Shown here piece by piece: positions 1-8,022 of a DNA stretch of 64,000 nucleotides (position 1 is its first letter; the number at the start of each line of letters is the position of its first letter). The translations under genes and the position numbers were made by a program. The stretch covers positions 159,495 to 223,494 of the forward strand of contig NZ_JAERWK010000020.1 of NCBI RefSeq assembly GCF_016918035.1. Direction: 5' to 3'. This DNA is from Nakamurella leprariae. GTDB lineage: Bacteria > Actinomycetota > Actinomycetes > Mycobacteriales > Nakamurellaceae. The notes under the pieces were generated by a model. That model did no database searches and was not told the DNA's origin. It saw only the letters and a program-made list of their open reading frames with translations.

Positions 1-1
1 C

Positions 2-637
2 GGCTACGCCGAGTTCATGCTGGCCACTGCGGCCCACACCTACCGGGTGCCCGCCGGACTCGACCTGGTCGAGGCGGCGCCGCTGTTCTGCCCCGGTATC
101 ACCGCCTACGGCGCCGTGCAGCAGCTGGACCTGCGGCCGGGCATGCAGGTCGCGGTGTTCGGGCTCGGCGGGGTCGGCCACATGGCCCTGCAGTTCGCCC
201 TGCTCACCGGGGCCGACGTCATCGGCGTGGCCCGCAGCGCCGACCACCTCCGCGTGGCCGAGGACCTCGGGGCCACCCGGGTGGTCGATGCCTCCGCCCA
301 GGACCCGGGTGAGGTGCTGGCCGACTCGATGGACGCCGTGCTCACCTTCGCCCCGTCCGGCGCGGTGACCGCCCAGGCCCTGAAGACGCTGAAGTGGGGC
401 GGCACCCTGGTCACGGCGGTGCCGTTCTCGGTGCAAGACCTGCCGTTCAACCAGGGCCAGACGATCAAGTGCTCGATCCTGGGCAACCGGGCGCAGATGC
501 GCGAGGTGCTGGAGCTGGCCGCCCAGGGGAAGATCCGCACCGTCGTCGACCGCTTCCCCATGGAGCAGGCGCAGCCGGTGCTGGAGCGGCTGGCCGCCGG
601 CTCGCTGCGGTCCCGGGCGGTGCTGGAGAACGCCTGA
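2..637 (+). CDS. Zinc-type alcohol dehydrogenase, C-terminal part
   Basis: Carboxy-terminal 211 residues of a medium-chain zinc-dependent alcohol dehydrogenase, which oxidises alcohols or reduces aldehydes with NAD(P). The frame is open from base 2, so the gene starts left of the window and the catalytic zinc half is not visible. The visible part begins at the end of the GroES-like domain (GYAEFML) and continues into the Rossmann fold with GLGGVGHMALQ, the dinucleotide-binding turn. The segments CPGITAYG and GLGGVGHMAL match CAGITTYS and [10 protein letters not shown] of the complete enzyme at 45329-46372, so both belong to the same subfamily. It converges on the small membrane protein gene, 15 bases away. 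Confidence 0.9.
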   Translation, partial: GYAEFMLATAAHTYRVPAGLDLVEAAPLFCPGITAYGAVQQLDLRPGMQVAVFGLGGVGHMALQFALLTGADVIGVARSADHLRVAEDLGATRVVDASAQDPGEVLADSMDAVLTFAPSGAVTAQALKTLKWGGTLVTAVPFSVQDLPFNQGQTIKCSILGNRAQMREVLELAAQGKIRTVVDRFPMEQAQPVLERLAAGSLRSRAVLENA

Positions 638-652
638 CGTGCTGCGGCAGCG

Positions 653-889
653 TCAGGCCGACGTCAGGCCCTTGATCAGGACCGCGACGCCGAACACGAG
701 CATCACCCCGCCGACGATCCGCAGGTACTTGGCCGTCCACAGGAACCCGCTCGGCTCGCTGTCCTTGGCGACGCCTCGCCCCAGCTTGGTGCTGGCGCGT
801 CGGTTCCATGCTGCCACCGGGCCGGCGAAGACCGTCAGGACCAGGCCCAGCACGAGCGCGGTCCCGCTGAAGGCCCACAGTTCCGCCAT
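653..889 (-). CDS. Small two-helix membrane protein, unknown function
   Basis: A 78-residue protein with two probable membrane segments: residues about 5-28 (FSGTALVLGLVLTVFAGPVAAW) and 55-75 (YLRIVGGVMLVFGVAVLIKG), joined by a basic loop containing NRRASTKLGRG. The start is supported by GGAGG 8 bases before the ATG. Both termini are near the membrane, and no catalytic motif is seen. It resembles the many uncharacterised DUF-type small actinobacterial membrane proteins; I do not recognise a named family. It is convergent with the alcohol dehydrogenase to the left and stands alone. Confidence 0.7.
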   Translation of the reverse strand: MAELWAFSGTALVLGLVLTVFAGPVAAWNRRASTKLGRGVAKDSEPSGFLWTAKYLRIVGGVMLVFGVAVLIKGLTSA

Positions 890-963
890 CGCTGGTTCCT
901 CCGATCGACCGGGCCGCCGTTGGTCCGGTCAAGATCGGCAGTCTGACAGCCCAGTCCTGCGCG

Positions 964-1116
964 TCAGTCCTGCGCGTCCGACGGATCCGCCGGCCGGCCG
1001 GCGTCCGGCACCACGCACACTCCGTCGATGCACACCACGGAGTCGGCGTTCCCGATCATGGTGAATGCCGGCGCCGGGGCCGGCCGCTGATCGGCCTGCT
1101 CGGTCGGCTCACTCAT
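964..1116 (-). CDS. 50-residue CX4C peptide coupled to FrnE-like oxidoreductase
   Basis: A short reading frame of 50 residues that starts with an ATG overlapping the TGA of the DsbA-family gene (ATGA, 4 bases), so translation is probably coupled. The N-terminal half is Pro/Ala/Gln-rich; the middle carries a compact block, NADSVVCIDGVCVVP, with a CX4C pair at residues 29 and 34. Deinococcus FrnE is known to have, besides the thioredoxin-fold CXXC, a C-terminal extension with a second redox-active CX4C. The peptide therefore looks like that extension encoded as a separate chain (inference). The alternative is a recent frameshift that split one gene. No other cysteines are present. Confidence 0.55.
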   Translation of the reverse strand: MSEPTEQADQRPAPAPAFTMIGNADSVVCIDGVCVVPDAGRPADPSDAQD

Positions 1117-1775
1117 GCCTGCACCCGCTCGTCGGCCACCTGCTGCAGCGCCTGGCGGAACACCTCGGGGTCCTGGGCGCCGGACACGCCGTACCGGCCG
1201 TCCAGCACGAAGAACGGCACGCCCTGGATGCCGTAGGCCCGGGCCCGGGCCAGGTCGGCGTCCACGTCGGCCACGTACGTGCCGTCCCGGAGCGCGGTGA
1301 GCACCTCGTCCCGGTCGAGGCCGGCCTCGGCAGCCAGGTCGGCGAGTTCCGCGGGGTCACCGATGCGACGTCCGTCGCAGAAGTAGGCGCGGTACAGGCG
1401 TTCCAGCACGGCGTCCTGCGCCCCGCGACCGGCCGCCAGGTGCAGCACCTGGTGGGCCAGCCGGGTGTTGGTGTGCTGCGCGTGCTCGAAGTGGTACTCC
1501 AGCCCCACGTCGGCGGCGATGCCGGTCACCTGGTCCAGCATCTGCTGGGCCTGCGCCGGGGCCACCCCACGCTTGCGCACGAAGTACTCCGCCACCGGCT
1601 GGTGGTCGCCGACCAGTGCGTCCGGCGTCAGCTCGTACGAATGAGCACGGACGCGGACAGGTCCCCCGCCGTCGGCCTGGAACGCGGCCAGCCCGGCCTC
1701 GAACTTCCGCTTGCCGATCCAGCACCACGGGCACACCACGTCGGTCCAGACATCGACCGTGATCGCTTCAGTCAC
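1113..1775 (-). CDS. DsbA-family (FrnE-like) dithiol-disulfide oxidoreductase
   Basis: A 220-residue thioredoxin-fold protein of the DsbA/FrnE family (2-hydroxychromene-2-carboxylate isomerase fold), expected to be a cytoplasmic disulfide oxidoreductase or isomerase. The active site CPWC is at residues 15-18, in VWTDVVCPWCWIGKRKF, the usual FrnE context; the cis-Pro loop is in GIQGVPFFVLDG. There is no signal peptide. The open frame extends further upstream, but homologous sequence only begins at the GTG chosen here (MTEAITVDVW); the upstream extension is Ser/Arg-rich and not family-like. It overlaps by 4 bases the CX4C peptide gene downstream. Confidence 0.85.
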   Translation of the reverse strand: MTEAITVDVWTDVVCPWCWIGKRKFEAGLAAFQADGGGPVRVRAHSYELTPDALVGDHQPVAEYFVRKRGVAPAQAQQMLDQVTGIAADVGLEYHFEHAQHTNTRLAHQVLHLAAGRGAQDAVLERLYRAYFCDGRRIGDPAELADLAAEAGLDRDEVLTALRDGTYVADVDADLARARAYGIQGVPFFVLDGRYGVSGAQDPEVFRQALQQVADERVQA

Positions 1776-1966
1776 GATCCGGAACAACCCGCTGCGCCCG
1801 CCGGATGTTCCGGCCCGGTTCAGTGATGCGCGCCGTGACGCCCCAGCGTCGTCACCGGTGTCGCTCCCGGCCGGGTCCACTGGGCCACCGGACGGCGAAC
1901 CCGCGGCCCGCGCGGGGGACGTCGCCGGCTGGTCCGCGGTGCCGGTGCGGGTGTTCAGCAGTCATT

Positions 1967-1996
1967 GCTGCAACGAGTCCAGCTGCAACGAGTCCA
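1967..1996. repeat. Tandem duplication of a 15-base unit
   Basis: GCTGCAACGAGTCCA occurs twice head to tail. It lies in the gene-free stretch 1776-2159, in which I see no convincing coding sequence or RNA gene. Confidence 0.8.
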
Positions 1997-2159
1997 GCCC
2001 GGTGACGAAGCAGGCCCGGGTCGGGCCACGGATGACGGGCCGGTGAGCAGCCTGCGGCGCCCGATGCCGGAAGGCTGGTGGTCAGGATCAGGCGGAATGT
2101 CGGGCGGTTCTCCTGGTGCAATGGTCGGAGTCCGGTCTCGCTCGTCCCTCGCTCGACCG

Positions 2160-2298
2160 ACGCCTCCCCCTGCTGCTCTGCGATGGCATCCAGGTGCTCG
2201 CCGAGTCGATCGAGGCGGTCCTCCCACATCCAGCGGTACGGCTCCAACCACTGGGCCACCCCGACGAACGGCTCGGCCCGCAGCTGGTACCAGCGACC
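2160..2298 (-). pseudogene. 3' remnant of an ArsR-family regulator
   Basis: Translation of this stretch gives the tail of a winged-helix ArsR-type regulator: a wing-like GRWYQLRAEPF followed by the typical C-terminal helix WLEPYRWMWEDRLDRLGEHL. The helix-turn-helix half and the start codon are missing; directly upstream the frame runs into the end of the RibD-like gene (its stop is at 2318-2320). The frame remains open to 1852 but that extension is not family-like. Such regulators are normally paired with SRPBCC or reductase genes, so this may be what is left of a regulator of the neighbouring reductase. Not expected to be functional. Confidence 0.45.
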
Positions 2299-2317
2299 GT
2301 GGCATCGACCCGCACCG

Positions 2318-2896
2318 TCATGTGCCGGCGATCGGGTCCTCCAGCGGGCGCACCGCGTACACCAGCCGCGCGAACTGCCCGACCGCCGTTGCCGAGACCA
2401 GCCGCAGCCGGTCGGACTCGACTCGGCGCGGGAGCAGTGGTGCGCCCCCGGTCAGGGCGACCGGGGCGACCGAGACGGCGATCTCGTCCAGCGCGCCGAT
2501 GTCGAGGAACTGGCCAGCCAGGTCGCCTCCACCGACGATCCAGATGTCCCGGTCACCGGCCACCTCCCGGATCGCGGGCAGCGCCTCGGTCACCGCCCCG
2601 GACACGAACCGGACGTCCGCCCCCGCGGGCACCGGGAGCCGGCGGGTGGTGAACACGAACACCGTCTTGTCACCGTGGAAGTCCCGCCACTTCTCGGGAT
2701 GGGCGAGCAGGTCCTGGTCGTCCAGCACCCACTGGTAGGTGGTGGAGCCCTCGACCATCACCCCGGCGCCCGCGGGGAACAGGCCCTCGTCCGGTTGCTC
2801 GCCGTTGTCAACGGCGAACAGCCAGGCCAGTGAGTTGTGCTCGTCGGCGATCCATCCGTTCAGGCTGGTCGCGGTGTCGAAGAGGATGCGGCCCAT
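2318..2896 (-). CDS. Dihydrofolate reductase / RibD C-terminal family protein
   Basis: A 192-residue single-domain protein of the RibD C-terminal (dihydrofolate-reductase-like) superfamily, cytoplasmic, probably NADPH-dependent; substrate unknown. It begins MGRILFDTATSLNGWIADE, the standard first strand of the family, and has the nucleotide-binding IWIVGGGDLAGQFLD around residue 130 and the late strand PVALTGGAPLLP. I chose the ATG at 2896 rather than an upstream start because the fold begins there. Stand-alone members are common in actinobacteria and are not the essential folate enzyme. It lies 10 bases after the truncated VapC gene on the same strand. Confidence 0.85.
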   Translation of the reverse strand: MGRILFDTATSLNGWIADEHNSLAWLFAVDNGEQPDEGLFPAGAGVMVEGSTTYQWVLDDQDLLAHPEKWRDFHGDKTVFVFTTRRLPVPAGADVRFVSGAVTEALPAIREVAGDRDIWIVGGGDLAGQFLDIGALDEIAVSVAPVALTGGAPLLPRRVESDRLRLVSATAVGQFARLVYAVRPLEDPIAGT

Positions 2897-2906
2897 GGTC
2901 GGGACG

Positions 2907-3212
2907 CTAGCGAGGACCAATGACAGCGCCGGGCAGTCGACGCCGATCCGCGGTCAGCAACGGTGCGTCCAGCGCTTCCGCCAGCACGACGGACGTGGCG
3001 TCGTCCGCACTGACCACATCCCGGAGCTGCCAGATGCGGGACGCCGACGGATCCGCCGGCCAACGCCGGCCCGGCAGATCTGTCAGATCGATCACGACCT
3101 CACCCGCCCGGGACGGTGTGATCCGACCTCCACGCGTCCATCCACGGAGCACCGAGATCGTCTCGACCACGGCCACGTGCGGCAGATGCAGGGCGCCCTC
3201 CGACTCGGCCAT
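2907..3212 (-). pseudogene. VapC-type PIN-domain toxin, N-terminus deleted
   Basis: The 101-residue product matches the middle and end of a VapC ribonuclease toxin: ALHLPHVAVVETISVLRG (helix with the conserved Glu), WQLRDVVSADDATSVVLAEA (conserved Asp pair region) and LDAPLLTADRRL (third acidic site). The first strand with the leading catalytic Asp (normally VVDASALV-like) is absent: the sequence starts at AESEGALHLP. Immediately upstream lies the antitoxin reading frame, broken in its C-terminus, so a deletion removed the end of the antitoxin gene and the beginning of the toxin gene. A start codon is present by chance but the active site cannot be complete. Confidence 0.7.
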
Positions 3213-3215
3213 GCG

Positions 3216-3390
3216 CCGTGCTGCCTCGACGCTCGATCCGATCGGTCAGTTCGGCGAGGGTGGGTTGACGGGCCAGGCGGCTCAACTCGGTCAGCACGTA
3301 CTCGGAGAGGCTCTGCCCGGCTGCAGCGGCCCGGTCCTTGAGCATCCGGCGGACGTCCTCCGGGACGTCGCGCACCGGCAACGTCGACAT
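3216..3390 (-). pseudogene. VapB/FitA-type antitoxin, C-terminus lost
   Basis: The first ~50 residues are a normal ribbon-helix-helix antitoxin of the FitA/VapB type: MSTLPVRDVPEDVRRML, DRAAAAGQSLSEYVLTE and LARQPTLAELTDRIERRG. After residue about 52 the similarity ends exactly where the VapC fragment begins in another frame. The frame continues out of register to 3100 with a tail unrelated to antitoxins. The RHH DNA-binding part could still be made, but the toxin-neutralising tail is missing. Two further in-frame ATG codons lie upstream; the one at 3390 starts the conserved domain. Confidence 0.65.
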
Positions 3391-3441
3391 CGCCCCGCGT
3401 CGTCGCATCACCGTGCATGTCACCGGTGCGCGACCCCCCAC

Positions 3442-4245
3442 TCAGAGCGCGCGGGCGAAATCCAGCAGCGCGCGGTTGAACGCGGCCGGTTGCTCGATGT
3501 TCGCGGCGTGCCCGTCGTCCGGGATGACGACGGACGATCCGCGGGCCGCCAGCGCTGCCGCCGCGGCGGCGTGGGACGGCGGCCAGAACTCGCTCTGGGC
3601 GCCGGCCACGAACAACACCGGCAACTCGGTCACTGCGATCACCGGCCGCCAGTCGGCCCTGGCGTGATCGTCCAGCAGGGCCAGCTCCCCCGGGGTGAGT
3701 CTCGGGTCGACGCCGCGCATGGCACTCAACAACCGGACCAACCGTCGACCGCGCCGCCACATCGGCGTGCCGTGCCCCGTGCGGGGGATGCTCGCGGCGA
3801 AGTACGTGTCGACGTTCGACTCGTCGTACCCGTAGAAGCCGTGCGACCAGTCGGCGGTGTTCAGCATCTTCGGGGTCTGGTCGACGATCACCACCCCGGT
3901 CAGCCGGTCGGCAGCGCACTGCGCCAGGAACGACCAGATGGTGTTGCCACCCATCGACCCGCCCACCACCAGGACGCCGCGCAGGTCCAGACCCTCCAAC
4001 ACGTCGCGGATGTCGCATCCGCGCCGGGCCATGTCCACGCCCGAGGCCGGTCGGTCGGCCTGACCGTGACCGCGGAGGTCGACGGCCAGCACCCGGTGGC
4101 CCGCGGCCACCAGCGGACCGATCTGGAACCGCCAGCTCGTCGCGGCGGCCTTGAACCCGGCCAGCAGCAGCACCGGCCGCCCGCCGGGGTCGCCGTGTTC
4201 GGCGTAGTGCAGACGGGTGCCATCATCGGCCGCGATCGAGGGCAT
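3442..4245 (-). CDS. Alpha/beta hydrolase
   Basis: A 267-residue alpha/beta-hydrolase-fold enzyme of the AB_hydrolase_1 type, cytoplasmic. The nucleophile elbow is GGSMGGN (Ser about residue 98), the early oxyanion strand is RPVLLLAGFKAAATSW, the DLRGHGQADRP loop follows, and the catalytic His is in DDGHAANIEQP near the C-terminus. Substrate is not predictable; esterase, lactonase or haloperoxidase-like activity are possible. The start is the ATG followed by PSIAADDGTRLHYAEHG, the usual first strand; the open frame extends upstream without similarity. Divergent from the small membrane protein at 4289, with a 43-base shared promoter region. Confidence 0.85.
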   Translation of the reverse strand: MPSIAADDGTRLHYAEHGDPGGRPVLLLAGFKAAATSWRFQIGPLVAAGHRVLAVDLRGHGQADRPASGVDMARRGCDIRDVLEGLDLRGVLVVGGSMGGNTIWSFLAQCAADRLTGVVIVDQTPKMLNTADWSHGFYGYDESNVDTYFAASIPRTGHGTPMWRRGRRLVRLLSAMRGVDPRLTPGELALLDDHARADWRPVIAVTELPVLFVAGAQSEFWPPSHAAAAAALAARGSSVVIPDDGHAANIEQPAAFNRALLDFARAL

Positions 4246-4288
4246 GCGCCACCCTACGATCGCCCGGCCGTCGGCTAGGTTCGCCGAC

Positions 4289-4696
4289 GTGCGAGCCGCC
4301 GCGTCGATCATCCTGCTGGTCCTGGCCGGGGGCGGCTGGTACGGCGGGGTCGCGCTGTTGACGGACCCGTCCGGTGCCGCGCTGGGCCTGCGGCGCGACA
4401 TGCTGCCCGACTGGTTCCTCGCCGACTACCGCTGGGCCGGCCTGGTGTTGCTGCTGGCGTTCGGGGTGGGTGCACTGGTCGCAGCCGGACTGGTGCTGGG
4501 TCGGCGCCGGACAGGTTGGCCTGCGGTCATCGCGCTGGGAGCCGTGCTGCTCCTGTGGATGGCGATGCAGCTGGCGATGATCGGCCTGATCCTGCCGCCG
4601 ATGCAGCTGACGTTCGTCGTGGTCGGCGTCGCGCTGCTCCTACTCGGTCTGCGCGGGACCGGGCGGGCCGTCGCACCGACGTCGAGACAGGTGTGA
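4289..4696 (+). CDS. Four-helix membrane protein, unknown function
   Basis: A 135-residue integral membrane protein with about four hydrophobic segments: residues 5-23, 50-70 (AGLVLLLAFGVGALVAAGLV), 76-98 and 102-122. A GTG start at 4289 is preferred because the first membrane helix begins directly after it (VRAAASIILLVLAGGGW). No motif for transport or catalysis is visible. It is followed after 3 bases by another small hydrophobic protein gene, so the two form an operon. Confidence 0.7.
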   Translation: MRAAASIILLVLAGGGWYGGVALLTDPSGAALGLRRDMLPDWFLADYRWAGLVLLLAFGVGALVAAGLVLGRRRTGWPAVIALGAVLLLWMAMQLAMIGLILPPMQLTFVVVGVALLLLGLRGTGRAVAPTSRQV

Positions 4697-4699
4697 ACG

Positions 4700-4975
4700 G
4701 TGACGTTCTCGCTCGCCGGACTGCTGGTGTCGCTGGCCGTCCTGACTCCGAACCTGCTCCTGGCGGTGGCGCCCCCTCGCGACCGGCCGACGGTCCTGCC
4801 GACCCTGCCCGGGCCGATCGTCGTCCTGGAACGGGTGGGTCAGGCCGGGTGCCTCGTCGCTCCCGCGCTCACCGGCCAGCCCGCCAGGGCCGACGCCCGG
4901 CTGGTCCTGGTCGTTCTGCTCGTCGCCGGGCACCTGCCCACCGCGAGGCGCATCGCCCGGATCACCAACCGTTGA
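4700..4975 (+). CDS. Short hydrophobic protein, unknown function
   Basis: A 91-residue product with a hydrophobic N-terminal helix (LAGLLVSLAVLTPNLLLAVAPP) and a second one near the C-terminus (ARLVLVVLLVAGHLPTARR), separated by a Pro-rich stretch. It starts with GTG 3 bases after the preceding stop. Its 3' end overlaps by 14 bases the 3' end of the PLP enzyme gene on the other strand, suggesting that the protein may be shortened relative to an ancestral longer membrane protein. I do not recognise the family. Confidence 0.5.
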   Translation: MTFSLAGLLVSLAVLTPNLLLAVAPPRDRPTVLPTLPGPIVVLERVGQAGCLVAPALTGQPARADARLVLVVLLVAGHLPTARRIARITNR

Positions 4976-6116
4976 TGCGCGGCCAGGTCGTCTCGATCGC
5001 GGCGGGCCTGTCACCGACCGCGGCGTCCCCCGCGATGACCGCGTACTGCTGGTACTGCGAAGCGGTGGCGCAGGCGTGGTTGGGCAGCACCCGGAGCCGG
5101 GTGCCGATCGGCAGCTCGGGCAGCGGGGTGCCGGATCCCGGGCGCATCGACAGCACGCCGTGCTCCTGACTGGCACCGGTCATGATCAGGTCGCCCAACA
5201 CCCGGCCGGACAGGTCGAGCACCACCCCGTAGCCCTGGTCGACCGGCTGGGCCGCTGTCCCCCGGTCCCGGGACATCGCCATCCAGCCGCCGTCGGTGAG
5301 GATCCAGCCGCGGTCCGGTCGGTGCCCGATGACGGTGACGACCACCGACAGGGCCAGGTCGTCCAGCTCGCACACCCCGATCCCGGCCATGACCAGGTCC
5401 AGGAAGACGAAGTTGCCGGCCCGCACCTCGGTCACCCCGTCCAGCACCGCGACGGCGTGCGCGGTCGGCGTCGAGCCGACACTGACCACCGGGCAGGCCA
5501 TCCCGACATCACGCAGGATCCGCGCAGCCTGCACCACGGTGGCGCGTTCGTCCTCGGCGTCCCGTTGCCGGTCAACGCCGGTGGTCGAGAAGTAGGACTC
5601 GCCGGCATGGTCCAGCACGCCGCGCAGCTCGGCACCGCCGTCGTGCAGCAGGCGCCCGATGGTGAGGACCTGCGGATCGTCCGGCGCGATCCCGGCCCGA
5701 TGCCCGTCACAGTCGATCTCGATGAGCGCCGGGATCCGGATCCCTCCCGCGCGGGACGCGGTCGCGACGGCCTCGGCCTGCGCGACGCTGTCCAGCAGGA
5801 CCGCCAGGTCGACCCCGCGACGGTGCAGCGCGACGACCCGGTCCAGCTTGGCGGGAGCGATGCCGACCGCGTACAGCACATCGGTGTATCCGGCGTCGGC
5901 GAAGTACTCGGCCTCGGCCAGGGTCGAGACGGTGATCGGCTCCGGCCCGTGCCGGTGCACCCGGGCCGCCACGTCCAGCGACTTGGCCGTCTTGACGTGC
6001 AGCCGCAGCGGCACCCCGAGCCGGCGCAGGTGCCCCTGCAGCCGGTCGACGTTGCGGTCCAACCGGTTCCGGTCGACGACGGCGAACGGGGTGTCCGGGT
6101 CGAGCAGGCTGGTCAT
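4962..6116 (-). CDS. PLP-dependent D-threonine aldolase / D-serine dehydratase-like protein
   Basis: A 384-residue fold-type III PLP enzyme of the alanine-racemase-N / D-serine-dehydratase-like family, which cleaves or deaminates D-beta-hydroxy amino acids in the cytoplasm. The PLP lysine is in RLHVKTAKS (about residue 42); the barrel segments ALIEIDCDGHRAGI and VSVGSTPTAH follow. The metal site is LPNHACATASQYQQY near residue 350, whose His and Cys bind zinc in eukaryotic D-serine dehydratase. The start has a strong GGAGAGG 7 bases upstream. It overlaps the convergent small gene by 14 bases and is transcribed alone. Confidence 0.85.
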   Translation of the reverse strand: MTSLLDPDTPFAVVDRNRLDRNVDRLQGHLRRLGVPLRLHVKTAKSLDVAARVHRHGPEPITVSTLAEAEYFADAGYTDVLYAVGIAPAKLDRVVALHRRGVDLAVLLDSVAQAEAVATASRAGGIRIPALIEIDCDGHRAGIAPDDPQVLTIGRLLHDGGAELRGVLDHAGESYFSTTGVDRQRDAEDERATVVQAARILRDVGMACPVVSVGSTPTAHAVAVLDGVTEVRAGNFVFLDLVMAGIGVCELDDLALSVVVTVIGHRPDRGWILTDGGWMAMSRDRGTAAQPVDQGYGVVLDLSGRVLGDLIMTGASQEHGVLSMRPGSGTPLPELPIGTRLRVLPNHACATASQYQQYAVIAGDAAVGDRPAAIETTWPRINGW

Positions 6117-6291
6117 CGCGTCCTCTCCGCCGGGCGCCGGCACCGGGCGAGGCGGCGGCACCGCCGATCCTGGCACGGCGCGAGGCGGCCGGGCCGGAGC
6201 GATCAGCAACGGCGGCAGGAGTCCGCAGGTGCACGCGGTCCACGCGCGGACGCACCGGCCGCCCCGACCCCGGTTGGAGGGACATCGGATC

Positions 6292-8022
6292 ATGTGGTCC
6301 GATGTGTGGGTGCAGCCACCGCTCGGGACACTCGACCCGTCGCCCGTCCCCCGTCCCCTCGGTCGTGTCCGGGGCCGCGGTCCCGGCTCACCCGCTCGGC
6401 GGCGGCTCGTCGCGCTGGCCGCGGCGGGCCTGCTCGCCGCCGGATGCTCGAATCCCGACGCCCGTGACACGGCGGTCACCACGGGGACCGGGAGCGCCGC
6501 GACGGGCGCCGCCAGCACCTCCCTGGTGCTGTCCGACGGGTACGACACCGCGACGTGGAACCCGCTGAACGGTGACTCGGACTACACCTCGAAGGTCTAC
6601 GACGGGCTGCTGCGCATCGAGGCCGGCACCGGCGGCGAGCCGACGTTCGTCCCGAACCTGGCGGCGGCGATGCCGGTCTCCAACGCCGACGCCACCGAGT
6701 GGACGGTGACGCTGCGGGACGACGTCACCTTCCAGGACGGCTCGCCGCTCACCGCTGCGGACGTGGCGGCCACGTACGACACCGCGATCGACCCGGCCGC
6801 TGCGGCACCGGTGGCCTCCATGTACGACATGCTCGACGACGCCGAGGCGACCGACGAACGCACGGTGGTGTTCTCCCTCACCGAGCCGTACGCCGCCTTC
6901 CCGTCGAAGCTGCTGATGGGCATCGCCCCGGCCTCCGCCCTGGACCCGGTGGTCCCGGTGGAGGAGTCGCCGCTGAACACCGCACCGATCGGCACCGGGC
7001 CCTACCGGCTGGTCTCGACCGGGCCGGAGCGCACCGTGCTGCAGGCGTACGACGGATACTGGGGCGGCCCCGTCCCGATCACCGACCTGACCATCGTCAG
7101 CGTGCCGGACGACAACACCCGGGTGCAGCGGATGCTCGCGGGCGACTTCGACGGCACCGTGGTGCCGCCGCAGCTGGCCGAGGCGTTCGAGGGGAACGAG
7201 TTCGACGTGGTGGCCAACCCGTCCGCCGACTGGCGCTCGGTGGTGCTGCCGATGCGCGACCCGGTGGCCGGCGACCCGGCCGTGCGGCAGGCGTTGAACC
7301 GCGCCGTCGATCGCGACGCGATCGTGCAGACCGTGCTCGCCGGCTACGGCACCGCGGCGTCCACGCCGTTCTCGCCGGTCTTCGCCACCTTCTACGACCA
7401 GGCGGCGGAGTTCTCCTTCGATCCGGACGAGGCCCGCCGCATCCTGGACGAGGCCGGCTGGGTGGTCGGCACCGACGGCATCCGGGTCAAGGACGGCCGA
7501 CGGGCCGAGTTCACGCTGATGTACTACGCCCCGGAGACCCTGCGCCGCGACCTGGCCACCGCCTTCGCCGGATCCGCCCTCGACATCGGCATCTCGGTCC
7601 GACTGGACGGCATCGGCTCCTGGGACGACATCGCCCCGCGCCTGGGCACCGACGCGGCCGTGTGGGGCGGCGGCGACACCCCGTACGACCCGGACAGCAA
7701 CCTCTACCGGATGCTCTCCTCCACCTTCGACGAGGCCGGTTCGTTCGACAATCCCGGCCAGTACGCCGATCCCGCCGTCGACGGCTTGCTGGAGCAGGGT
7801 CGCACCACGCTTGATCCGGCCGCCCGAGCCGAGGCCTACCAGCAGCTGCAGCGGCAGTACCTGCAGGACCCGGCCTTCGTCGTCATGGCCTTCATCGACC
7901 ACGTGTACGTGATGCGCACCGACACCGGCTGGACCGGCTGGACGCCCGTGCTCGAGCCGCACGCCCACGGCGTCGTGTCCTGGGGTCCCTGGTGGAACCT
8001 CACGGAGTGGACGCCGGCGTGA
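6292..8022 (+). CDS. ABC importer substrate-binding lipoprotein, peptide/nickel type
   Basis: A 576-residue extracytoplasmic solute-binding protein of the SBP_bac_5 family. A long Pro/Arg-rich N-tail precedes the signal peptide RRRLVALAAAGLLAAGC, with the lipobox cysteine at residue 52, so it is a lipoprotein. Family segments: YDTATWNPLNGDSDYTSKVY near the mature start, WTVTLRDDVTFQDGSPLTAADV, and TAPIGTGPYRLVS. The start has GGAGG about 10 bases upstream; shorter starts nearer the signal peptide are possible. It heads an operon with two permeases, two ATPases and an ArsR regulator. The NPL start of the mature domain and the ArsR gene are more like nickel/metallophore systems than oligopeptide uptake (inference). 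Confidence 0.9.
   Translation: MWSDVWVQPPLGTLDPSPVPRPLGRVRGRGPGSPARRRLVALAAAGLLAAGCSNPDARDTAVTTGTGSAATGAASTSLVLSDGYDTATWNPLNGDSDYTSKVYDGLLRIEAGTGGEPTFVPNLAAAMPVSNADATEWTVTLRDDVTFQDGSPLTAADVAATYDTAIDPAAAAPVASMYDMLDDAEATDERTVVFSLTEPYAAFPSKLLMGIAPASALDPVVPVEESPLNTAPIGTGPYRLVSTGPERTVLQAYDGYWGGPVPITDLTIVSVPDDNTRVQRMLAGDFDGTVVPPQLAEAFEGNEFDVVANPSADWRSVVLPMRDPVAGDPAVRQALNRAVDRDAIVQTVLAGYGTAASTPFSPVFATFYDQAAEFSFDPDEARRILDEAGWVVGTDGIRVKDGRRAEFTLMYYAPETLRRDLATAFAGSALDIGISVRLDGIGSWDDIAPRLGTDAAVWGGGDTPYDPDSNLYRMLSSTFDEAGSFDNPGQYADPAVDGLLEQGRTTLDPAARAEAYQQLQRQYLQDPAFVVMAFIDHVYVMRTDTGWTGWTPVLEPHAHGVVSWGPWWNLTEWTPA

Noticed and set aside
106..561. Long minus-strand frame opposite the alcohol dehydrogenase
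   Set aside because: Shadow frame: no family signal, while the plus strand encodes a clear dehydrogenase.
1852..2259. A 135-residue minus-strand protein covering the ArsR-like tail
   Set aside because: Only the first ~45 residues look like protein; the rest is unrelated run-on, so it is treated as a remnant.
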